Source of the DNA: Zygnema cylindricum
Lineage: Eukaryota > Streptophyta > Zygnematophyceae > Zygnematales > Zygnemataceae
Assembly: GCA_037447655.1 (NCBI GenBank)
Contig: JBBHKE010001937.1
Span: 150,817-214,816 of the forward strand
Direction of reading: 5' to 3'
DNA: 64,000 nt
In this document: one piece after another, positions 46,900 through 58,491 of the stretch
Numbering within the stretch: position 1 is the stretch's first letter
How the letters are laid out: every line of letters begins with the position of its first letter
Notes under the pieces: generated by a model
Seen by the model: the letters and a program-made list of their open reading frames with translations, nothing else
Told to the model about the DNA's origin: nothing
Databases searched by the model: none
Position numbers and translations under genes: made by a program

Positions 46900-47240
46900 G
46901 TGAGCTGGAGATTCCAAGGAGGCAAAAGTGTGCTTTCGGAGGAGTAAGAGAAGCTCTTCAAGAAGGATGGATTATTGATTCATGAGCCTATATGCATATG
47001 TGTAGAGAAAAACCAATGTTTACTAAAATGAGAAAGATCCCTACTGTAGAGATAGAGTATAGGGATGGGAGAATAGTAACCACTAATTTAGTGATATTTG
47101 TGGAGTTAAGAGTCTTAGTCGATGGAAAGACATCCATAGTCACTTTCTCTGATATTCTTTTTATTCGAGAGTTGAACATGAATCTTATCTCTACGTCCCT
47201 GTTAGATGATAAGGGTTTTGAGACTAGTACTAAGAAATGA
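46900..47240 (+). pseudogene. Copia element B protease region
   Basis: Encodes the aspartic protease segment that normally reads DSGAS. Here the Gly codon is TGA (IIDS stop AYMHMC, around 46983), which by itself kills the enzyme. IPTVEIEYRDGRIVTT and FSDILFIRELNMNLIST follow in frame. Confidence 0.8.
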
Positions 47241-47267
47241 GTCTTTGTTGCTACCAATGAGAATGAA

Positions 47268-48084
47268 GTGTACTTCACAGCTGAAAAGGGTAGCCAAGGA
47301 ATGTTTAGGCTGAATTTGAGGAATGGAAAGACGGAAATTAATTATGCTAGTGTAAGTGATTTGATGATGTGGCATAAAAGATTAGGACATGTGCATTTAG
47401 ATAGATTGAAAGAAATGAAAAAAATGGGTGTAGTTGAGGGAATACATTTTGGGGACAATGAGACTTTTAGATGATTGTAGCGGATGTGCTCAAGGTAAGG
47501 CCCACAGATTGCCTTTTCCAAAAACAACAACATATAAGGGTCAAAAGGTCTTAGATCTAGTTCATACTGACATATGGGGACCGGCCAAAGTGCCATCAGT
47601 TGGAGGAAAAAGACTTATGCTTACTATTACTGATGATTGATCTAGATACTCTATAGTATATCTCTTGAAAAACAAATCTAAGGCTTCTGCTTATTTTAAG
47701 GAGTATAAAGCATGGAGTGAAAAGCTTCACGACCCACCTATAAAGAGAGTGAGGAGTAATAATGAGGGGAAATACACTTCTAATGAGTTTGAGAATTTCT
47801 TCAAAGAGGAAGGGGTTCAACACCAAAAGATTGTTCCAAATAACCCAGAACAAAATGGTGTAGCCGAGAGACTAAATCGGACATTAAGTGATAGTGCCCG
47901 TAGTATGTTGTCGGATAAAAAAATAAGAAAAAGTTTTTGGGCAGAAGATATTAATTGTGCTAACTATCTAAAAAATAGAGTCCTTACCTCGGCGGTAAAA
48001 AGACAAACACCTTATGAAAGATGGACTTGGAGAAAACTTAATATTTCACACTTAAAGGTGTTAGAATTCAAGTGTTTAGTCTAA
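47268..48084 (+). pseudogene. Copia element B integrase
   Basis: The zinc-binding N-terminus (WHKRLGHVHLDRL, then CSGCAQGKAH) and core (LVHTDIWGP with the first catalytic Asp, IVPNNPEQNGVAERLNRTL with the Glu) are present. The second catalytic position reads SNNEGKY where an Asp is expected. A frame change occurs near 47460-47475 and a TGA stop at 47638-47640. Confidence 0.85.
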
Positions 48085-48645
48085 ACAAAGAAAAATCTGA
48101 TTGGAAGTTAGATGCAAGGGGGAAGCCGGGATACCTACTTGGGTATGATGAAAATGTAAAAGGATATAAAGTTTTTGATCTCTGAAGAGAAGACATCATT
48201 CTAGTAAAACACTAGGTAGTCATGGATGAAGGAAAGTCCATTGGTCCCTTTAAATACACTAAACCGGTTAGAATTACAATTGAATCATAAAATGAGTTAC
48301 ATTCAGATTGTTCTAACCGAACTCCGGTTCAACCCAACCTTGCAGAAGAAGAGAAAAATTTGATCGAGAGTGACCCTCTCTTCGAGTCAGAGCTTCCGAT
48401 TCAAACCGAAGAAGAAAACGAAGAAAGATCAGAAATGGATGATGAACGTCCCGAGATGGACTCCACGGATAGGGGAGAAGATGAAGTCGTTTAGAGAAAT
48501 CGGAGATTACCTTCCATTCCAGCATCAGAGTTTGAAGGAGGAAGGAGAAGCAGCAAGAAACTTCAAGAGAGACAAGTGAACAAGAAGGTAACTAAGCTGT
48601 CACACTTACTCAGAAGTAGTTGATTGTCCGGAACCTAGTAGATAG

Positions 48646-49494
48646 ATGACAACGAATAATGATGAGATGGATTCCATTATGGAAGCAAACACATCGGAGC
48701 TGGTGGATTGTCCTCCGGATAGAAAGCCGATAGGATGCAAGTGGGTATTTAAGTTGAAATTCAATCCGGATAACACTATCGAGCGATACAAGGCCAGATT
48801 GGTGGCAAAGGGGTTCACACAGAAGAAGGAATCGATTATGAGGAGACCTTTGCTCCGGTTGTTAGATTTCCCTCCGTCCGGATTCTACATAGTCTAGCGG
48901 CAGCGGAAAACATGGAAGTGCACCAGATGGACATCAAAACCACTTTCTTAAACGGAGAATTAGAAGAAAATATCTTGATGCCACAGCCGGAAGGATTTGT
49001 GGAGTAAAGAGAAGAAAGTAAGGTGTCCAGATTGATAAAGTCTATTTATGGACTAAAGCAAGCCCCACGCCAATGGAACAAGAAGCTGGACGAGTTTTTG
49101 ACGAGTTTCGGATATATCCGAATCAGTTCGGATCATTCCATCTATCTATTTGAGGATGAGGAAGGTATAGTTTTCATTGCCATCTATGTTGATGATTTGC
49201 TTGTTTTGAGTAAAATCAATGGAGAAAATTAATAGATTGAAAAAAGGATCTAAAGAGTAGATTTGAAATGAAATACTTGGTGGGGGCAAAGTATATTTGG
49301 GGAATTCATAAGGGGAAGAATAAGAAGAAAAAAATAAGACTAACTCAAAAGGAAGTGATAAGAAATATGCTTGAAAAAATTCAAATAAATAAAGCAAATA
49401 GTTGTACGACTCAAATGGATTTAAAAAAGGGAAATGAGGGGAGCTCAGAAGAGGGAGTCTTGATCTTGGATAATGAGTTAGGACATGAGGAAAG
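48646..49494 (+). pseudogene. Copia element B reverse transcriptase, interrupted
   Basis: RT fingers (GCKWVFKLKFNPDNTIERYK, then ARLVAKGF), the LIKSIYGLKQAPRQWNKKLD block and the catalytic AIYVDDLLVLSK can be read in three separate phases. The domain is cut by element D at 49494/49495 and continues at 55525. Confidence 0.85.
49490..49494. repeat. Target-site duplication GAAAG, left copy
   Basis: GAAAG precedes element D and is repeated at 55524-55528 directly after it. A five-base duplication is normal for Copia integration. Confidence 0.92.
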
Positions 49495-50357
49495 TGTTGT
49501 TCTATGACAACCGGTGCACCCCCAGCAGTTGTTGAAGTAGTAGCCATCACAGAACCAAAGATAGGAAGCACTCAAAATACCAACTTTGATCCACTGCACA
49601 AAGCATTCAATAGAGCCAAATGGCCCCAAACTAAATGAGAGAACATTTTACTTCGTGTGCTGACAACTCACAAAGTTTCAAGCAAAACGCCCAATTAACC
49701 CAAGAGATATAGCACAGAGAATATCCCTTAAACTGCACATATGTGCTCTTTGAAACCTAATAAAAAAGAATACATGAAAGTAACTAAGTCCTAGAATTTA
49801 TACAAATAAATTCTACTACTGTCTGATTAGCCAATCATAGCAGTGTAAAGAATGTTACGGTACTATTTAACTGTACTCTAATGTACTCTAACTAAATACC
49901 TGATGTATGTTAAATTCATCTACGGTGTCCACTGTTTAGTACACTACAGACGAACCTTAATTGTCTATGGACGTCTATTACTAACCGTACACACTACTAT
50001 ACAATTACGTGTGATGACAAACTCCCGTTTCCACAAAGTTACCACCGACATTAAAACATTATATGTGACAAAACTTGTCGCGGTGTCACTGTGGTCCACT
50101 TCCAAATTCTGGTAGGTTTTTGTTGGTCCGATCTTATTTTATCGGACGGTGTGTCATAATTAAGTATTCCGTGCCATTACGTAATCTTTTTTTTACTTAG
50201 GAACCGTCCGATGTGATCTCCTTAGTTCCGTACAGTCCAGATTCTCAATTCACACTGATATTGACACACACTTTGAAACAGGTTCTGAGAATGTTTATAA
50301 GTCCTGTATTTTCCTCTCACAAAATATAGAGAGGACTAAAGCTTTTATAAACCAACA
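49495..50357 (-). repeat. 3' LTR of Copia element D
   Basis: On the minus strand it starts TGTTGGTTTATAAAAGC and ends GAACAACA. The polypurine tract CTTTAGGGGAG lies just before it (50358-50368). It carries a copy of the gag start (ATGGCTACTACTTC...) that leads nowhere. Confidence 0.93.
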
Positions 50358-50380
50358 CTCCCCTAAAGCTTTAGACTCTT

Positions 50381-50905
50381 TTAACCACTTAACCCACAAG
50401 CATCTCTGCAAAATTGTAATTTGGGAGCAGGTAAGGCCTTTGTCAACATGTCAGCCACCATTTTCTCATCCGGTAAATAACAAAGTTTCACAATTTTGGC
50501 AAAGACCTTTTCTCGAACAAAATGAAGTCTGATATCCATATGCTTGCTTTTGAAATGATGTGCGGGATTAGATGCAATGGCGATGGCAGCTTGATTGTCA
50601 CACCACAGAGTTTGCACACCAATTCGCATGAAGCCAAGCTCTTGGAGCAGAGATTTAACCCATAACAATTCCTTGATGGTTAAGCATGCAGCCATATATT
50701 CTGCCTCCATCGTTGATTGGGCAGTGATCTTCTGAAGCTTGCTGCTCGAGCAGCACGTTCCGTTTCCTACTTGTAAAACATATCTTGTTGTCGATCGTCT
50801 GCTCGGCATTTCATCGTAGCTGGCATCACTCCACGTTTGAAGTTTTACTTCGTCACCACCTAGAGTTAGCTTGAAATCTCGAGTCCCTGCCAAGTATCTT
50901 AACAC
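50381..50905 (-). pseudogene. Copia element D RNase H
   Basis: An open 174-codon frame includes LQTWSDASYDE (catalytic Asp region), TAQSTMEAEYMAACLTIKEL, WCDNQAAIAIASNPAHHFKS and the closing ADMLTKALPAPKLQF. It is in the same phase as the RT frame upstream, separated by a TGA at 50933-50935 where Trp is likely expected. Confidence 0.9.
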
Positions 50906-50932
50906 TCGTTTTGCTGCCTCCCAATCTGATTT

Positions 50933-51640
50933 TCACGGATTCTGCAGACTTCTGCTTATAGCACCTACTGCTGCCGCAATATTCGGACGCGTGCAATTCA
51001 TAAAATAGATTAGACTCCCAACAATCTGTCGATAGGGAATCTTTTCCATGAATTCTGGCTCCCCTATTTTTAGACTCTCTCCCACATTTATTCGTGAGTC
51101 TATTTTTGCTCCCTCCAATTTATGTCTGAATTCCATAAGAGTGGCTGCTCCCTTCACATCTTTCTTGTCAAATTTTTCTAGCATGTTCCCTATAGCCTCT
51201 TTCTGTGTAAGTTTAATAATCCTTTTAGTTCTATCTCTTTCTACTGGTATACCAAGAATGTACTTTGCCTCACCTAAATCTTTCATCTCAAATCTAGATT
51301 TGAGAGCTGTTTTTATTCTGTTAACCCCCTCAATCATTTTTGAAAAAATCAACAAATCATCAACATATAATGCAAGAAAAATTGTTCCATCCTCTCCTTC
51401 CATAACATAAACTGAGTGATCAGAGCTTATCCTAGTGAAACCGAGGCTAGTCAAGTACTCATCTAATTTTAGATTCCATTGCCTCGGGGCCTGCTTAAGC
51501 CCATAAAGGGATTTCAGTAGTTTGCACACCAGATTTTTTTTTCCCTTTTCTTGGTACATTTCTGGTTGTTTCATATATATTACTTCTTCTAGTTCCCCGT
51601 ATAAGAGGGCAGCCTTAACATCCATCTGAAGTATTTCCAT
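50933..51640 (-). pseudogene. Copia element D reverse transcriptase
   Basis: A 235-codon frame with LQMDVKAALLYGE (first catalytic Asp), SLYGLKQAPRQWN, ISSDHSVYV and ALYVDDLLIF (YVDD at residues 92-95). RT connection sequence follows (YRQIVGSLIYFMNCTRPNIA). More N-terminal RT (fingers) is readable at about 51650-51900 behind a TAA. It copies element RNA into DNA. Confidence 0.9.
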
Positions 51641-52527
51641 ATTTTATATGGCTGCCAGTGTTAACAGAATGCAGACAGTTAGAAATCTGACAACTGGTGA
51701 GAATGTCTCTTCATAATCAATTCTTTCTTTTTGATTATAACCCTTTGCTACTATCCTAGCTTTGTATCTATCGATGGTATTATCACGATTAAGCTTTAAT
51801 TCAAAGACCCACTAACTCCCAATTGCTTTACGATCCGGAGGAAGTTCCACAAGTTCCCACGTTTGGGCCTCCATATTCGATTTCATTTCGTCATTTGCTG
51901 CTGCTATCCAGTGTTCTTTTTCCGGTGCAGAGAATGCTTGCTGAATGGTGAGAGGCTCCTCGGAATTTGTATTAAATGCATAATGGTTTGCACTTGCATT
52001 TCGTCGACTACTTGTCCTTCTTCCCCCCGGAAATTTTGAGGCTGAAATTGACGGAAGCCTTACTTTGCGTTTTGTGAGACTGTCTAACCATTTGTGTTTT
52101 GGTTCGGTAAGTTAGCAACGAGATGTTCTCGTCGCTCGTTCAACGACGACGTCATTTCGTTGCTAATTTGCGTATTTTCGGTTCCTTGTTCAACAATTTG
52201 ATCAATTCGTCGTTGGTTCAAAGTCGGGTCAGTTTGGTCCCGTGGTTTGTTGATGTCTCCAGCTCCTCCTGGCGAAGGGAGAGCGACCACTCCATCTCGT
52301 CGCTGGTTCAGCGATGAGACATTCTCATCGCTATCTGTGTTCGGTGTTTCGCTTATACTCAAGGTCGGCCACGGTTTGTGTTCCAGAATAACATATTCGG
52401 CAATTTTCTCAGCCTTTTTCTCTTCTGTCATTTGAAAGACATCAACTGACTTCTCTTCATCTTTAATTCTAATAGTCCTAGTGACAAAAAAATTCTTTTT
52501 ATCATGTACGTATACTCTATATCCTTT

Positions 52528-53467
52528 TTATTGATCATCGTAGCCTAGTAAGATTCCTGCTACACCTTTTGGCTCCATTTTCCATTTATGTGGAGAATTA
52601 TCTAACATGACAACATTGCTTCCAAATACTCTAAAGTGACTAACTTCAGGTTTGGTTCTTGTCCATAATTCATACGGCGTCTTCCCTTTAACTGCTCTAT
52701 ATTTTATTCTATTTTTAATGTATGCCGCACAATTGAAGGCTTCAGCCCAGAATTTCGCATTTATATTTTTGTCTGCCAGCATTGATCTAGCACTATCTGA
52801 TAGTGTTCTCTTAACTCTCTCAGCTAGCCCATTATGTTCTGGAGAATATGGTACCGTTAAATGACGAGAAATTCCGTTTTCTTCAAGATAGTTGATGAAA
52901 TCGCGTGATACGTACTCCCCGCCATTATGTGATCTCAACATTAAGAATAGGAACCCTATGAATTTTCTCGCTCCATATCTTGAATTCTTTGAAATGAGAG
53001 AGCACCTCACTTTTCTCTTTCATAAAATAGATTTTTGTGAACCTATCATAGTCATCTGTAAAGGTCACCATGAATCGAAATCCACCAGGTGATGGTATTT
53101 GAGCCGGTCCTCATACATCAGAATGAATTACTTCTAACACTCTAGCTGCTCTATAGCTGCTTTCGGAAGGAAAAGGATTTTTATGAATCTTTCCGAGAGC
53201 ACATCCATCACAAAAATGTTCTTCTTTGCTATTGATTTTGACTCCTGTAATTATACCTTCTTTAACCATTCTGTCAAGACTTTCATAGTGGACATGACCA
53301 AGTCTTTTATGCCATAAGTCATTTTCAAACAGGACAGCCGAATACAAAACATCTTTTTTATTAATATTGGCAATATCAAGCCTATACATCAGATTTGGAC
53401 CTCGGGTTCCTACAAGTGCTACTCTACCTTGTTTACTGACTACTTGCTTTCCATTTTTCAGCAGCAC
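52528..53467 (-). pseudogene. Copia element D integrase
   Basis: The zinc domain (LWHKRLGHVHYESLDRM, CDGCALGKIH) and IHSDV lie at 53111-53467. The core continues with a frame change into SHNGGEYVSRDF and VPYSPEHNGLAERVKRTLSD (52528-53010). The block spans the DDE core, but frameshifts around 53010-53110 break it. Confidence 0.88.
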
Positions 53468-53639
53468 TTCAAAGCCTTTGCTTTCTACAAGCGAAGTGGA
53501 GAAGAGGTTTTTCTTGAAGTCAAGAACATAGAAACATCGTTGAGTGTTCTTTCAACTTGTTTACCGTCAATGAGAACTTTGAGTGTTGCCGTGCCTTTAG
53601 CGTTAGATAAGACAAACTATCCGTCCGCATAATAAATTT

Positions 53640-53740
53640 TCTTCGGAGATATTAGGTGAAGATTATCAAAATATGCTATGTTCTAGCACATATGTTGAGA
53701 CGCTCCGGTATCCATGATCCACCCAAAGTCCCTATCTCCT
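53640..53740 (-). pseudogene. Copia element D aspartic protease motif
   Basis: The minus strand reads GWIMDTGASQHMC around 53700-53725. DTGAS is the active-site loop of retroviral-type proteases. A TAG follows directly after the Cys. Confidence 0.8.
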
Positions 53741-53899
53741 TCAGTTGTGTTGTTAAGGGCAAACAATTCCTTGTCTGATGGTTCGGAAAAAGTGACGACT
53801 TCATCCTCGTTTTTGTTCGTCTCTGAAGAAAAAGCCGAAGTTTTTGCAGGTTGTCGAATTTTTGGTTTTTCTGATAAACCATCCTAGTCGAAATACACC

Positions 53900-54713
53900 T
53901 GTCTCAAAAGCTTTAACATACTCAGGGCAGCTCCTATATCCATGTCTCAAAAGCTTTAACATACTCAGGGCAGCTCCTATATCCATGTCCTTTTGCATTT
54001 CAATAATAACACATGTCAGGTTTGCGAGGAACTTGTTTCTGATTATTGTGAAACTGTTCCTTTTTAAAAGTTACCGTGTTAAAAGCTTCTGCCTGTCCAA
54101 TACCTTTAAATGCTTCTTGACTAGACTCTTCATCTAGGACATACTGAATTGCTATCGCTAAATTCCAATCAGCTTGTGCGAGTTTTTTCAGATTGTTTGA
54201 GGCTCCTTTATATTCACTAGGAAGCCCTCTCATTAGTAAGAAAGCTTGTAGATCATCAGGAAACATACCACCTGAACATGCATTTTCTACTATTAGTGTT
54301 CTCAGACCATAACAATACTCAGCCATGGTACCGTTAGTATACTTATACTCCCAAATTTTTCCAGCCGTAATCATCTAGTGTTGCCCATTAGTTTTGGTGT
54401 GCATTTTTTTTGGAGAATTCCATATTTCTGACGCCTTTTTCATGTGAATATGCGCCATAGCGAGCTCCTTTGAAATAAGCATTTTAATAGTGTGGTGACA
54501 CTGCAAATTTTTCTTTTTCCAGCTGGCGTCTGATTCTGCCAGAGATCCGTCTACCAAGTCCATCAAATTCGAGTTAAGAAAGTACAATACCACCATATCC
54601 GCCCAATATATATAGTCCTTGCCATCAAAGATAATAATTATTGAGGGAGGGCCTGTAACCTGTTGTACTATGACAACCAGTGCACCCCCAGCAGTTGTTG
54701 AAGTAGTAGCCAT
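53900..54713 (-). pseudogene. Copia element D gag with CCHC knuckle
   Basis: From the ATG at 54713, inside the LTR, the frame encodes MATTSTTAGG..., crosses the LTR end at 54661 in phase and continues through IIIIFDGKDYIYWADMV. A TAG lies at 54375-54377, after which the same phase continues to 54000. The zinc knuckle reads CYY, stop, NAKGHGYRSC: the second Cys codon has become TGA. A 43-bp tandem duplication (53901-53943 repeated from 53944) copies sequence from the knuckle His onward. Confidence 0.85.
54649..54660 (-). promoter_or_regulatory. Primer-binding-site position of element D
   Basis: The minus strand reads GGTTACAGGCCC directly after the LTR end. Compared with GGTTATGGGCCC in element B it differs at two bases, so the fit to the tRNA-iMet anticodon arm is reduced. 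Position and frame are the same. Confidence 0.5.
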
Positions 54714-55523
54714 CACAGAACCAAAGATAGGAAGCACTTAAGATACCAACTTTGATCCACTGCGCAAAGCATTCAATAAAGCCAAATGGCCCCAAACTAA
54801 ATGAGAGTATAGTTAACCGTGTGTGCTGACAACTCACAAAGTTTCAAGCAAAACGCCCAATTAACCCAAGAGATATAGCACAGAGAATATCCCTTAAACT
54901 GCACATATGTGCTCTTTGAAACCTAATAAAAAAAAATACATGAAAGTAACTAAGTCCTAGAATTTATACAAATAAATTCTACTACTGTCTAATTAGCCAA
55001 TCATAGCAGTGTAAAGAATGTTACGGTACTATTTAACTGTACTCTAATGTACTCTAACTAAATACTTGATGTATGTTAAATTCATCTACGGTGTCCACTG
55101 TTTAGTACACTACAGACGAACCTTAATTGTCTACGGACGTCTATTACTAACCGTACACACTACTATACAATTACGTGTGATGACAAACTCCCGTTTCCAC
55201 AAAGTTACCACCGACATTAAAACATTATATGTGACAAAACTTGTCGCGGTGTCACTGTGGTCCACTTCCAAATTCTGGTAGGTTTTTGTTGGTCCGATCT
55301 TGTTTTATCGGACACTGTGTCATAATTAAGTATTCCGCGCCGTTTCGTAATCTTTTTTTTACTTAGGAACCGTCCGATGTGATCTCCTTAGTTCCGTACA
55401 GTCCAGATTGTCAATTCACACTGATATTGACACACACTTTGAAATAGGTACTGAGAATGTTTATAAGTCCTGTATTTTCCTCTCACAAAATATAGAGAGG
55501 ACTAAAGCTTTTATAAACCAACA
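54661..55523 (-). repeat. 5' LTR of Copia element D
   Basis: The 863-bp partner of 49495-50357. On the minus strand it starts TGTTGGTTTATAAAAGC, with a TATA-like TATAAAAG near its start, and ends GTACAACA. It contains the gag ATG at 54713. Confidence 0.93.
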
Positions 55524-55528
55524 GAAAG
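55524..55528. repeat. Target-site duplication GAAAG, right copy
   Basis: Pairs with 49490-49494. Confidence 0.92.
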
Positions 55529-56215
55529 CAAGTTTATGCAAACTATTCCGTACAAACAGGTTGTCGGTAGTTTGATATATTTTATGAACTGTACTCGTCT
55601 TCATATAGCAGCAGCTATAGGGATATTAAGTAGGAGTCTGAATGATCCTAGGAGGAAAGATTTGGAAGCGGCCAAAAGGGTCATGGGATACTTGATAGGA
55701 ACGAGAGATTTGTGGTTCTATTTGGGAGGGGATAATACTAACATCACCACTTGGAGTGATGTCAGTTATTGGGATGCTTCGATGAGGAGGTGTACTTCTA
55801 GATATGTGTTGTATGTTGGGAATGGAGATTGCTGTTGGAGAAACAAGCAACAAAAGGTGATTGCTCAATCCACCGGGGAGGCTAAGTATATGGCCTCTTG
55901 TTCGGTTGTGAAAGAATTAATGTGGGTGAAATCTTTTCTTCAAGAACTTGGATATATTTAGAATGGAGTACAAAATATATTTTGTGATAATCAAGCTGCG
56001 ATTGCAATTGCACCAAACCATAAACATCACTTTAAAGCAAAGCATATAGACATTTGATTGAGCTTTGTTAGAGAGAAGGTCGAGGATAAAATAATTAGTT
56101 TGGAATATAGACCAGAAGGAGGAATGCAATCAGATATGATTACTAAGCCGGTTCCTTCTCCCAAATTGATATTTTGTAGGGAGAAGTGTGGAGTGAATGA
56201 AAAGATAGACTAGAA
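55529..56215 (+). pseudogene. Copia element B RT end and RNase H
   Basis: Resumes element B after the nested insertion: IPYKQVVGSLIYFMNCTRLH, ITTWSDVSYWD, AQSTGEAKYMASCSVVKEL, then a stop at 55959-55961, CDNQAAIAIA, another stop near 56056, and a closing PEGGMQSDMITKPVPSPKL segment. The stop codons make it non-functional. Confidence 0.88.
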
Positions 56216-56226
56216 AATAAGGGGAC

Positions 56227-57359
56227 TGTTGAAAAAGGGTATTTTATTACCTATCTCTTTAGTCAGTCTATGGTCATTCTACAATTCTTATACTTGTCGT
56301 AGTCACTGAGATCTAGGAAGAAGCCATGGTTGAACTAGCAAGCAGCCATGGCTGCCTCAAGCAAATGAGAAGACAAGTAGAAGACACAGCTCTTGCAAAA
56401 GATAGGTTGTAGGGCCAAGATTGATCGTGTGACCTCCCGGATAACAAGCGTATGGAAAAGCTGTCCGTCTAATCCAATGGGTCTTGATGAATCGATGTAC
56501 ATGTTGTATTGATAAATACTTAAATAATGACTCAGCGACACATCTCATTTAGCGGCTTACAAAATGAAATTAACATGGAAGGGTACAGTACAGCACGAAA
56601 TACTGTACTGCACGAAATGAACGAAACGACATTTAATTTCAACGGACGAAACCAAATGTCGATCGTGATCGACGACTTGTAGAGGAGGCGAAATTTCGGA
56701 GTGACGTATAATTTCAAACGGTCAACACCGAATGATGGCCGTAGAAATTCAACGGTCAACAAAGATTTTTCAGCGCGCCATCAAGATCTAATGGCCAACA
56801 TTAATCGTCGAATTACGAATAGACGACACGCGTGAATGCCGGCATGCCGGAAGGACCTTTTGAAAGCAGTTCGCCAAAGTGGAAGAAAACTGACATGTGG
56901 CACCATCTTATAGGATGCTAGAGAAGAAAAGGGCAGAATGGCGACGACTTATTCGCCACATGGCAGATCGAGAGTGGTGCCGCATAATTCCGTACATAAA
57001 GTACGGCGGCTACCGTACTTACTATATACATTATGTAGTGTATGATAATTTGATTGGTCTAGAGGGGCTATGAGTACGTTCTTAGAACTTAGAATTTTTT
57101 GAAAGCCCTCTCTCCCAGAGGCCATCTGTATGAATTCGTTGTCTTTGAACAGCCAGAACTTAATGCTCAGGTGAGCAATTTTAGTGATTCTTTTTCTGCA
57201 GACTCCGCGGAGTCCAAACTACACCAGGGTGTAGTCAGTCAGAGTTTTTGTGTGCCAGAGTGGCAGTTATTCGTTGCCAAAATCAAAAGTGCAAATACTA
57301 TCCTAGAGGCTTTATATAAGCTAGACATTCTATGTACCAATGGAGGTCACAAAATTATA
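56227..57359 (+). repeat. 3' LTR of Copia element B
   Basis: Starts TGTTGAAAAAGGG after the polypurine tract and ends CACAAAATTATA, where CA is expected at the end. It includes the gag ATG (57340) and the next few codons, showing that the gag start belongs to the LTR. It carries a short extra segment near 56310-56335 that the 5' LTR lacks. Confidence 0.88.
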
Positions 57360-58491
57360 AAATACGGAGAAACTCCTCCAACGCAACACCCACACAACCA
57401 AAGATCTCGACCGCCATCGTAATAAAGTCATCCATGAGGACTTGGTGTGCAAAATCACGCTTTTAGCCTAACAGGCATGTATGGGCGGTCACCCTAACAT
57501 GTCAAGCTGCTTAACCAACGACTGTAGCCGAAGTACGGTTTGCCAAAACAATGTTATTAAAGATACGATGGGCACATCAAGCATAACAACATCAATCCGA
57601 CGCAAAAGAATAGTGTGAGAAACTTTTTGAAGCACAAAAAAACACCCTCTCTAAAGCGATAACGGCAATCGCGTTGCAAATAGTGTCATGCGCTTAGATC
57701 TATTCTCCCCCATAGGAGTAAGGAAGAAAATGGATGCCATTGGGCTCTAAGAAAGGACCACAAAAGCAAACTAGAGATCCAAGAAAAATAGGATAGGGGA
57801 GGCCTAGTCAAAACCGGGGGGCGGTGGTGAATTGAGCAGGTGTGAATCGCAATGTGGATAAAATAGGTGTATCGGATAACGAAGCCCCAAAATGAGGTCC
57901 ACCATAAGAGAGAAAATTGGTACACGAAGAATCAGAGGGAAGTGCCTCGAAAAGCTCAGATTTAATGGCCGCGACAACCCGATCGGAAATCGATTCTTAG
58001 ACGAGCTCAACGAGTTTCACAACAAGGGTGAAAAAAACCGATATATCCATTAGGGAAGGAGGAGGAAGAGAACATGTCGCGTCCAATATGAACTGTTGGA
58101 AGGCGAACACACTGTAGAAAACCCGAGGGGACAATGGTGGCGAGAACAAGGGTGTCCCCTGCCAAAAAGCGAGAAACAAGAGTGGAGGTAATAAGGCACC
58201 AACTTCCCAATATGCAATGGGAGCAACACGCGCAATGGATAATAAACCCAACTCCCCTACAGAGACTGGAAGGGATACCTGAATGCGTGCCAAAGGCCTA
58301 AAGTTGCGACCAAATGCCCCACGCGGTAACAAAGTGTGAAGGACGTCCATGAGGCCGTTATCAAAGGCTGAAGGAGAGGAGACAAACGTTGAGGTGGGAG
58401 AGGAAATAGGAGTAGGTTAGGAGGGACGATGGTGAGAATACCTAGTCAATAAAGCAAAAGCCACCTAGGGACTGAGAAGGTGAGGAAGGCT
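57360..58491 (-). mobile_element. LINE copy B, middle piece (endonuclease and RT C-terminal part)
   Basis: Continues the LINE from 44842. Homologous to 18590-19715 of copy A, with numerous stops and indels (for example GCAACACCCACACAACCAAA near 57382). The minus strand encodes remnants such as LLPRGAFGRNF...RIQVSLPVS. It ends at a solo LTR. Confidence 0.85.

Larger units (their letters stand above)
49495..55523 (-). mobile_element. Ty1/copia element D, 6029 bp, nested in element B
   Basis: Opposite in orientation to its host element. Two 863-bp LTRs (49495-50357 and 54661-55523) differ at roughly 25-30 positions by eye, about 3%. Target duplication GAAAG on both sides. The internal 4.3 kb encodes gag, protease, integrase, RT and RNase H in Copia order on the minus strand, with several stops (TAG in gag, TGA at the zinc knuckle, TGA between RT and RNase H). 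It is the youngest insertion in the stack. Confidence 0.95.
44843..57359 (+). mobile_element. Ty1/copia element B, full length but decayed, inserted in LINE copy B
   Basis: LTR 44843-46002, gag, protease, integrase, RT, RNase H (the Copia order), polypurine tract AAAATAAGGGGAC and LTR 56227-57359. It is interrupted by element D between 49494 and 55524. Many frameshifts and stops make it inactive. The LTRs differ clearly and in length (1160 and 1133 bp), so it is older than D. The expected 5-bp target duplication is not visible: the flanks are GCACA on the left and AAATA on the right. Confidence 0.9.
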
